DNA from: Adiantum capillus-veneris
Lineage: Eukaryota; Streptophyta; Polypodiopsida; Polypodiales; Pteridaceae
DNA: 64,000 bases
Direction: 5' to 3'
Assembly: GCA_014529385.2 (NCBI GenBank)
Contig: CM043962.1
Coordinates: 40,836,598 to 40,900,597 of the forward strand
Under the pieces are notes generated by a model. That model worked only from the letters and a program-made list of their open reading frames with translations. It did not search any database and was not told where the DNA came from. The position numbers and the translations under genes were made by a program. How positions within the stretch are numbered: the first letter of the stretch is position 1; each line of letters begins with the position of its first letter. Shown here in pieces: positions 37,303-46,302 of the stretch.

Positions 37303-38433
37303 TACCTCTCCGTTGGAAAGCAACTGTCCTCAGTTGTGAAGATACAAATCTGCAAACAGTACTTGTCAAAAACAATGATTAGAAATCTGTAGCAAATAGT
37401 AAAAGAAAAATCCATACAATTAGACAACATTTCTTATGCCTGCCGTCATCCACATACTACCTATTCTAGTGTCCCATACCACTAGAATAAGCAGTATATG
37501 TCATATCCTGATGAATCGGGATATCATTGGTCACACTCATCATCCCGGGGGATTCACTCTATATACAAAATGGGATGCCACCTACGAGCGGACAACTTTG
37601 ATAAAACCCCTATATATGACTCATATTAGGGAATATGACCCCCCTTTCTACGCTTATACGACAATCAATGCAGAAAACTATCTTACATATAAAACTCAGG
37701 TCTCACATGATCTAACTGAGTAAAACTATTCAAAGAGCGTGTAGCATAGTGACTAGCAACCTACTAAGAAACCACTTGTGTTGATCCAATTTTGACCCAT
37801 CCAAATTACTCAAAAAACATGGTTATAAAGTTGTGCTAGGTTCTCCGTGTAAATTTGCATCTATGCAAACTCTTTATAGCTTTCATCCCTCAACAAATGA
37901 ATTATAATCACAAAACAAGCAATTGATACAAATCAATGTTAGTTCTTGCATGTATCTATTGGCTCACAAGTTTGAGGGCAGAGTCTTTTGGGAAGCCATG
38001 ATTTTGCAACACAAAAAAGTCCTCTCAATTTTTCCTTTTCTCACTTCTCCCCTCCCCCCTCTTCCACCCCACCCCATATATATGATACCCCCTTCTTTAT
38101 TTTTAAGCTTGGGAGATAAATTATTGGGGGCCTGCCCCTAACTTATATGCTTATGTAACTTGTAAAAAAAAACCCTCCCCTGTACTTACGTGGTGCGGTA
38201 AGTTTTCCATGGTGAATCCCCCGGGAATCATCATTCAATAATCCATTGATCTTATCAATCTCAAGTCCAACTCCATAAATACTGTCGCGGCAAAAAATTA
38301 TCATATACCAATTCCAAATCCCATGTCCAAATCCAAATCCAAAATATCTTGCATTTCCTATACGCGGGTAACAAAATCATACCAGTTACAATGGTGGCCA
38401 GCCACACTGCAGCATGATTTTGGGATCGGTGTT
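37303..38433 (-). other. 3' UTR region of F, no gene
   Basis: Non-coding sequence between the repeat cluster and the 3' LTR. A weak purine stretch (CGGAGAGGTA on the minus strand) adjoins the LTR and may be the PPT. Confidence 0.4.
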
Positions 38434-38598
38434 GCCTAAATCGGCGAATCTACACCAATAAGATGTGCTGCCTAAATCGGCGAATCTGCATTTGGTATAA
38501 GTTTAAAAATCATGAATCTACAATTTATCAATGTGCTGCCTACATCGGCGAATCTGCACTAGGATGAGCATTTGCACACTGCCTAAACCGGCGAATCT
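38434..38598 (-). repeat. Cluster of four 18-bp motifs in F
   Basis: GCCTAAATCGGCGAATCT and close variants start at 38434, 38470, 38538 and 38581. On the minus strand they read AGATTCGCCGATTTAGGC, matching the five copies in E. In the sense direction the F spacings are 43, 68 and 36. The first E spacings are 66 and 36, so part of the spacing is kept too. Confidence 0.85.
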
Positions 38599-39898
38599 GT
38601 GTGCTTGTGACCAATGGACTAGACAAGACATAAAGGAGAAAAAAAAATATTTACTACATTGTCGATATCACAGTGCAGTATATCATCAAAGGACTTACAA
38701 ATGGTTGTGCACTATCCCAGAGCACCTTAGCTCACATGAGTAGCTACATAGCTTACTGACAAATCATCTCAACAAAAATTTCTTTCAATACAATTAGAGG
38801 GCATGACCTTAGTAGTGTAAGAGGGTATCATAAAATCGGATAAAATATGGTTAGGAGATTAGTACGAAAGGTGTAAAAATAAGTTTGCAAAATAAAGTAA
38901 AGAGATTACTTATCTAACGTCCTTGCATTATGGTCTGCATAGTTTTTTTAAAAAAATTATAAAAAGAATCCGTAAATGAGTTAAAGAAATGTAATAAAAA
39001 CAAATGAAGATCATGATAAAAATCATTTGATTAAGGTCAAGTAAGACAGATACTTTAATTTCCTTAAAATTGTGGTAAACCAAATAAAGGTAATAGTGTT
39101 GAGCAGTGCTATTGTACAGCAACTAGTAAAATATAACAATGTGCCATTTGAAGAGGAGGAAACCTAGAAAATCTTCAAATTTTTAAAAGTGCAACCAATT
39201 GTTAGTCACCAATTAAGAGTGCATGACATTGAACGTTGATCGATACAAGGAATTGTAGAAAGAGCATGCAATATAGCCTAGCCGGAATTAGATGAAGTTG
39301 CAAAAAGTGGTCACTGAGCAAGCTGGCAGTAGGAGTATGAGCATAGAACATTTTGTACCAGCTTGTGCTAATTAAAACATTAATCAAGTGAAAATAAAAT
39401 CCTAACAACATTGCTAGGTAGTGCAAAGGATTTAAAAAAATATTGTGCTACGTACCGAAGAAAGATCATGCAAATCAAGCCATAAAAATAGTGTGATGGA
39501 ATTCATTGACGATATTAGAGTTATATAAACCTAAGTCTTATGATCACTTTATGAAGCGTGATTGTAGTCGTCTCCAGCATATCATTTCGTAGTTGTGTTC
39601 CAAATACTCTCTGCCTTAATTAGTGTTGTTACCCACCGCAAATTTGTACCATTCGTCAATATCTAGTCACATTGTAATCATCGATGGGACATATCATCAA
39701 TGTAATTATGAGGGGGGGGGCTCTGTTGTGGAGGTGTCAGATGTAGCAGACGAGGGGGAAAGAGCGAGAAATGAAATGAAATAGAATGTTACATTCAACA
39801 CCTTCAAATGCCAAAATTACATTTGAGTCAAAAAGGAAATATGTCCTCGAGTCTCCCAATGGCTTTCATGCTCGTGCATTCAGGCCGTCTCTCCCCAA
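38599..39898. other. AT-rich interior of F, no gene
   Basis: No frame with a recognisable domain. A G run lies at 39711-39720. Confidence 0.4.
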
Positions 39899-41035
39899 AT
39901 GGTGTCTTCGTTCGAGAGATGGCTTGGATTTTGGGAAGGCGCTAGGGCATTGACGGCTTCCTTGGATGATAAACAACTATCATATTTTCCTCCACTGGAG
40001 CGCTTTGCATCGCTTTGGCCTGCATCTGACGGGATAGACATTCGTCATGCATTGGACGATTTATTTATCACTGTAGATTCGCTAGCTGATCTTTTGATCA
40101 TTTCTTTAAGTTTATGGGTGCACGAAGCAGAAGAAAATACAGTTGCACAGACATCGTGCTTTTAGATACCTTTGTTGCGCAGGAGGTATGTGATAGACCC
40201 GTATGTCTGTGCGTGTGTTTGGGAACGGTGAAGGAAAAAGGGCAACTGGCAATTTCACATGGAGGACAATGGGGAACTTGAGAATGCCCTCAATAACCCC
40301 AAGAAGGTCAAAAGATCACAGACACTATTCAACAGATGTTTGGTGATATGGTTTTAGATGAGACAAAGTATGGCTTTGTGAGCAATTACAATCCTTATAT
40401 ATATATATATATATTATTATTATTTTATTATTATTTTATTATTATTTTATTTTATTTTTTTAAAGAGCTACAAATGCTACTATGAAGACCTTGGAATATT
40501 CTCCTGTGGTTAAAATTGGATCCACTCCTCTTGCTGCACTCTTGTATGTCTTGGTAGAAGCCTACAATCATCGAGGTGACAAAAAAACTGTCTTGGGAGG
40601 TCATAGGTGCCAGATCATCTGTGTATCCTCCGGTTATTGAAGTGACTTCAACCACAAACCGTGCAAATAGTGTGAGTGTCTGTGCAAAAAAAGAGCAAGA
40701 ACATATGGGGCTACTAGTTCTTCAAGAAAAAAACAAGAGGCAGTGTGCACGGATGGAAAACATATCTCCTACCAGGCTACCATCTTGAAGTATCGAATTT
40801 CCACGTCTTCACGTCTTGATGTCCTCACGTCTGAAAGTTTCCACAAGCTGCCTGCATATAGCATGAAAGATATTGGTCTTACAGGTCGTTTCACGGTGAG
40901 AAGATACAGTATTGTTCTTGAAGATACGGCTGCCATTGGAGTGCCACTTGCTATCAAAACCTTCAACTTGTATCACGATGGTGCAGCGGAGGACTTTGTG
41001 AAGGAGCAGATGGCATACCATGCTCTGAAGGTATC
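39899..41035 (+). pseudogene. Gene-like block inside F, kinase-fold-like
   Basis: Plus-strand, exon-like pieces opposite to F. (1) 39899-40165, a clean 88-residue frame (FERWLGFWEG...LADLLIISLSLWVHEAEEN). (2) about 40308-40392, reading ITDTIQQMFGDMVLDETKYG. (3) about 40467-40575, reading SPVVKIGSTPLAALLYVLVEAY. (4) about 40860-41033, reading GRFTVRRYSIVLEDTAAIGVPLAIKTFN, then FVKEQMAYHALK before GTATCG, a possible donor. The series 'QMFGDM...YG', 'PLAALLYVL', 'glycine-loop-like strand', 'AIK', 'E..AYHALK' recalls the N-lobe of kinase-fold proteins, with AIK as the VAIK-type lysine. The C-lobe (HRD, DFG) is not seen. The match is by eye. It could be another gene type. Confidence 0.35.
40395..40462. 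repeat. AT/TTA simple repeat
   Basis: (TA)n passing into (TTA)n and TTTTA units, between pieces 2 and 3 of the gene-like block, as expected in an intron. Confidence 0.9.
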
Positions 41036-41096
41036 GAAAAGGGAGAGATGAGAGATAGACAAGGCATGGTGGTGATGAGATAAAGGAGTGTGCATG

Positions 41097-41154
<58 letters not shown>

Positions 41155-41699
41155 ATGACATGCAGCTGGTGTGGTCGTGAGTAGTTTAAAACAAAACTAC
41201 GCCGCAAAGTTTACTAGAGTGTGTGGGCTGGAGCTGGGGTTTAGTGCCAGCCTCATGAGGAGTGGAAGATGGCGCGTGCAGCCTTGGGGTGACGGTCTTG
41301 ATACTATGCATGCAGTCATTCAACACAGCCAGACGCAAGCATGTGTTAATGAATGGCCGCGTTGATCTAAGGTGTCTGACTAAGGGTCTGATCCGGAGGA
41401 GCAAAGGCATGCAAACTAAGGAAATTTTTTGTCACGGTTGGGGAGTGTTGGTGAGTTGCATGGCGGTTGGTGTTCTGTGAGGATGAGGACAGCCGACGTA
41501 AAGTCGTGTGGTAATGGTTGCAAGACCTCATGTATTCAAGTGGTTGGGCTGCAGTTTGATGAGAGAGGGAGAGAAAAAGGAGATATTGCGCAACTGGAAA
41601 CTGCAAGAGGGTTGCATGGCGGCTAGAATGAGTGGGAGGAGAGGAATTAGAGATAGAGTGAGATCAGATGGGGTGCTGGAACCAACAACAAAATGAGGG

Positions 41700-41747
<48 letters not shown>

Positions 41748-41819
41748 ATGATTGGTTGGCAGTCGAGTGCTGGTGGCACAGGAGTCTGGTGAGGCTGCTT
41801 CATGGAATTGTGTGGTTGA

Positions 41820-41883
<64 letters not shown>

Positions 41884-42601
41884 GTTGACAGTGGACCAGA
41901 GAAAGAGAGGGGGATTGGGAATTTCAATTGATGCATGGCATCAAGAGGGGCCAGCTGGAAACTACGAGAGAAAGAGAAAGAGCGAGAGAGAGTGTCGAAC
42001 TCTGCATGCCGGCCGGGGGGGGGGTTTGAGACAATTGGGGAGTTGTGGATGGCACCTATATACCAAGTGCACATCCATCAGTAATGGTCCTTGCCTGCTT
42101 GCGCCACCTGCTGTGGTTTTATGTTTCAACTGTGTTCGTTAATTAAAAGAAAACAATAGTATGGCTTTCTCACAAAACTAATTTGATGGTCGTTCCCACT
42201 AAGCGGAGAGATGGTTGATTAGGCAATCGAGTTCCTGTTCTCCTCCCGTTTACTTCTTCACTCGGATAATCACCACGTTCACTTGGGTATATTCCTACAA
42301 CAATCCGCCATAAAATATGTTGCTACTACTTCTTCTTTTTTTCTGGTCGTTCTATGTGACAAAATTTGATTATACTCGCTATTTACAAAGTGTCATCATG
42401 GCTAAATACATTTTCTCTTGCTTTTTTTTCCCATAATATCCTATCTAAGGCCGTATGCTAATCCTTTCTTATTATTGAGTATTTTCATTAAGTTTAATCT
42501 GTTCAATTATGATGTTTAATTATCATAATTTCACTAGTAATTACTATATCATAACAATAAATAAGAATTTCTCTTTAATTTCAAAGGTGACTAACTGTTA
42601 T
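41036..42601. other. GA-tract region of F
   Basis: Pure GA tracts lie at 41102-41152, 41702-41746 and 41823-41879 in a G-rich, low-AT segment unlike the AT-rich remainder of F. Frames here are microsatellite-driven. From 42160 to 42600 the sequence is AT-rich with nothing recognised. Confidence 0.6.
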
Positions 42602-42869
42602 GCAAGCTGAATCAACTAAAAACATTAACAAGCATGACAGAACAAAAAACTTAGCTGATGCTTGTCAAAATCATTAATCTTGGAGCGTAGCCTATTCTCT
42701 GATACCACTGCTACAGCCGGAGGCGTGGAGTTACTGCAAGCTGAATCAACTAAAAACATTAACAAGCATGACAGAACAAAATACTTAGCTGATGCTTGTC
42801 AAAATCCTTAATCTTGGAGCGTAGCCTATTCTCTGATACCACTGCTACAGCCGGAGGCATGGAGTTCCC
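42602..42869 (-). repeat. 134-bp tandem duplication across PBS and LTR edge of F
   Basis: Unit 1 (42602-42735) and unit 2 (42736-42869) are near-identical. Each carries the primer-binding site and about 24 bp of the adjoining LTR end, so F has two PBS copies. Only the second is next to the full LTR. Confidence 0.85.
42831..42841 (-). other. Primer-binding site of F (functional copy)
   Basis: The minus strand reads TGGTATCAGAG one base inside the LTR. The duplicate lies at 42697-42707. Confidence 0.8.
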
Positions 42870-42960
42870 TGTAAAATAGCAAAATGACACGTTGCAACCA
42901 TAAAACCGATAGATCCGCATACCTGACTAGTCTTGTAGCATATAATCAAATCCATAAGCG

Positions 42961-43032
<72 letters not shown>

Positions 43033-43383
43033 AAGAGCGAGACAGCTTACGTGCAGGCGCACCTCCTAGAGCGGAGTGCTACGCCGGCACGGCGAGAGAG
43101 GGAAGAGAGGAGAGGAGAAGAATAACGCAGACACTGGGTGCAATCTCCCCCCGTGCAAGAGTGACCATTTCCCTCTTGCACGTATTTGTTTTATAGATTT
43201 CTTGAATGGTCAAATTGGTTACAAACTGGCTGGCCAGTCATAAATGGCCAAAGCTCATAAAGAGCACTTGAATAATAAAATGTACATAAAATATGATATC
43301 CTTTTGCAATACCCTAGCTCGGTCAAGACTTTTCCACCTGTCACAGCAGCTGCAATAAATAATAAGATATCAATTCCATAACA
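42843..43383 (-). repeat. 5' LTR of F
   Basis: 541 bp, TG...CA. It carries a pure (AG)34 tract at 42964-43031, a TATA box at 43189-43198 (minus) and the hairpin at 43152-43182. Confidence 0.85.
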
Positions 43384-43388
43384 CATAC
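43384..43388. repeat. Right target-site duplication of F
   Basis: CATAC, matching 36772-36776. Confidence 0.85.
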
Positions 43389-43612
43389 ATTGCTTAGAGC
43401 ATTCCCAGTGGACCCCGTACTTCCTAAAGTAATTTTTGCTTGTATCTGCAATTAATTAATCATGTTAGAGTTATACTTTCTTATGATATACAATATTCGG
43501 ACAATAATTGCTTATTATTATTTGTTACTGGCTTAAAAGGTCAAACCCTGTACATTATTGTGTGTAAAAGAAGTTTTTTTTCCTATAACCATTTGACATC
43601 CACCAGTGCTAT

Positions 43613-43713
<101 letters not shown>

Positions 43714-43796
43714 TTTGAATACTAGGGTTAGGATATCTACTATAACTATGTAAGGGTTTGTTCTTCTGATAAACAATCAGGACCAACTAATATAAC

Positions 43797-43932
<136 letters not shown>

Positions 43933-43953
43933 TCCTCCCCCATCCTAGAGGAA

Positions 43954-43991
43954 AGGTCCACTTGGTGAAAGATAGGCCACCAAGTGGACCT
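43954..43991. repeat. 14-bp perfect inverted repeat
   Basis: AGGTCCACTTGGTG and CACCAAGTGGACCT with a 10-base spacer, directly after the GT tract. It could be a hairpin or the core of a small transposon. It is not followed by a T run, so there is no support for a terminator. Confidence 0.8.
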
Positions 43992-44159
43992 ATCCCCCAC
44001 CAAAATCTTAATAAGTAGTGATATATCAATTCTAATTTTGGAAAATTGATTATTTTTTAGAAAATGTACAATATGTCGAATGATTCTATTTGGACAAAAA
44101 CTATTTTTTTCAAACATGTTAATATAAGACGTGATAGATCAATAAATGCCAACGATGTT

Positions 44160-45655
44160 TTCAATGCATTGTAAATGATAGGAAGCACTTATGATACACA
44201 AACCTTTTCGGCCAGCCGTTTTGGTCTGTTACTATGTGCATGAATAAAGTTCACATCGTCACCTAGTAATACATCTTTTTTCCAGTATGTGAATGTTTCA
44301 AACTCCCCAATAATGGGACGAATCGCCTTGATAGTGGTACTTAAGTATGAAGTGATGTGGTTGTCAAAAGTGGGCTTGATATTGATAATATCAAGTGGGT
44401 AAATAGAAAAGGGGTCCTCATCTGAAAGAGGTCTACTATGGTGAGAAGATCATCCATGTATCTCCATGAGTATAGAAATGCATGTAACATGTCATTTTTC
44501 TAAAGTCTTGATAACTTTCTGATATAATCCAATTCAAACCATGCTAGATAGAGATTACACCATAAAGAGGCCCACATGCATATCCCACTGGCATTCCTTG
44601 TTTTTGATAAAAAATGTAATCTCCTAATTTAGATACACAATTATCTAATTAAAAATGGTTCAAAGTGATGAAGAATTCAAATGACCATGTAATCTCTTTA
44701 TGTTTTTGTGAGAACATTATTTTTATGAGATTTTCTAGACCCTTTATAACCCATTCCGCGAAGTAGTTTAATAATATGTTCAAGTGTGTCAACCATCCAT
44801 TATTGCCATCGTGTGATGTTGCCTCATAGCAAGCTTTTATATCAAATGTATAAGATGAGAGTATTTTATCTGGAATGATTATCAAAAAATCATATTGATT
44901 ATGGATAATCCAGTAACATTAGTATTAACTCTAGAGAAGGTTTTTAATTTTGTATGTAAGCCTTCATAGGATTCACAAAGGCCAATGTTTACCGCTTTGA
45001 GAATAGATGCCATAATGTTAGTTAAAGGGAAAAAAATACAGTCATGGGCATTAGTTATCCATCTAAATTCCTCCTTGTGAATCTTGTAATTACCCATGAG
45101 ATAAGGAAGACTAAGCTTAGAGGGTAGTAATATTTCATTCATCGAAGAGAATTGCAGAACATCCTCGATGATTTCACATTCATTTCTATGAGAAAACTGA
45201 AATTCACTAGATGAAAGTCTTTTGTAAGTTGCTAAGCGTACTAGCTTTTTACAAATAAAAATGGGTGTCTGGGAAGATTTATCCAAGCCACAAACAAATA
45301 GGTGTTCTAGTAGGAACTCGATTCTATTCCTCAGATCTGGGTCCTTAAACCAGGATAACGGATTGACCCTATGTGATGGGAATTTGTTTTCAAATGTTTC
45401 ATCAATTTTTATAGAAATAATATTGTGGTGTACAACAGAATCATCTATACCCAAAATATTACATATTTTTTACCAACCAATAATCAATTTTTTTGCCACT
45501 TTAATAGGGTCTACAGGGACCATAGGAATATGGTTAAGTCCTTTCCTTAAAAAAGTCCTTTGCATGGCATGCCTGCCAATGCTATTGTCAGTAACATGCA
45601 TTCCGAAGGGTTCAATATTTTTTCAAAATTTAGCAAACCTATTCAAAATCATACA
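44160..45655 (-). pseudogene. Penelope-like reverse transcriptase remnant
   Basis: A minus-strand reading with a few stops and shifts gives, in order: LRKGLNHIPMVPVDPIKVAKKL; a 190-residue open frame (44882-45454) with SLPYLMGNYKIHKEEFRWIT; motif A SSYTFDIKACYE; motif B YQKQGMPVGYACGPLYG near 44.6 kb; and motif C WRYMDDLLTI with YMDD at 44449-44460. The 'GNYKIHK...FRW' block and the overall spacing are those of Penelope-like RTs rather than LINE or LTR RTs. A GIY-YIG endonuclease was not seen. Stops after the motif C region and truncation next to gypsy G show it is dead. Assignment to this class is by eye. Confidence 0.6.
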
Positions 45656-45689
45656 TGAACAGTCACAAAAGGGATTGAGAAAATACTAA

Positions 45690-46302
45690 ATGGTTGAGAG
45701 ATAAGCTTTTCTTTAAGCTTTTCGAAAGCATTGTTCTCCTTAGCAGACCACGTATACCTAACATTTTTCTTTGTTAGGTCATGTAATGGTCCCGCAATTT
45801 GTGAGAACTTTTCTATGAAGCGTCTATAGTATGCACACATACCTATAAAGCTTCTTAGTTCATGAAGATTCCTTGGTTTAGGCCATCCTTTTATTACCTC
45901 TAACTTGGATGGATCCATTTGGATTCCATCTTGAGAGATAATGTGACCTAAATATTGAATCTCTTGCAAGAAAAATTCACTTTTCTTTCGATTAACATAA
46001 AGTTTATTCTTTCTTAATACTTGAAATATTACCTGGAGGTGTTGCTTGTGTTCCTCCAATGAGTTAGAGTAGATGATAATATCATCAAAGAACACTCCAG
46101 TGAAGGTTCGATGAGGTCTGAACAGCTTCTCCATCAAGCGGTTAAATGTGGCTGGTGCATTAGTCAAGCCAAAAGGCATGACAATGTATTCGTAAAGACC
46201 AAATGTAGTACGAAATGCGGTCTTTACAATGTCTTGATCAATTATCCTTATTTGATGATAGCCACTTTTTAGGTCAATCCTACTGAAGTAGGTCGATCCT
46301 TG
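45690..46302 (-). pseudogene. RT continuation of gypsy G, truncated
   Basis: After a one-base shift near 46302 the frame reads STYFSRIDLKSGYHQIRI, MPFGLTNAPATFNRLMEKLF and the catalytic GVFFDDIIIYSNS, then the connection domain HIISQDGIQMDPSKLEVIKGW. It ends at EKLKEKLISQP, where the sequence changes to Penelope-like DNA. RNase H, integrase and the 3' LTR are absent. Confidence 0.9.

Larger units (their letters stand above)
36777..43383 (-). mobile_element. Non-autonomous LTR retrotransposon F
   Basis: A 6.6-kb minus-strand element with LTRs of 526 and 541 bp, TG...CA ends, a CATAC duplication and an initiator tRNA-Met PBS. Its LTRs and 3' UTR match gypsy element E, yet no gag, protease, RT or integrase motif is found in its 5.5-kb interior. 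The interior instead holds a gene-like block on the opposite strand, three GA tracts and an AT repeat. It would have depended on an E-type partner for mobility. Confidence 0.8.

Noticed and set aside
38434-38598. CRISPR array
   Set aside because: The 18-bp copies are imperfect, irregularly spaced and inside an LTR element of a plant. No cas genes are present.
45261-45689. 142-codon plus-strand frame
   Set aside because: Antisense shadow of the Penelope-like RT, which has recognisable motifs on the minus strand.
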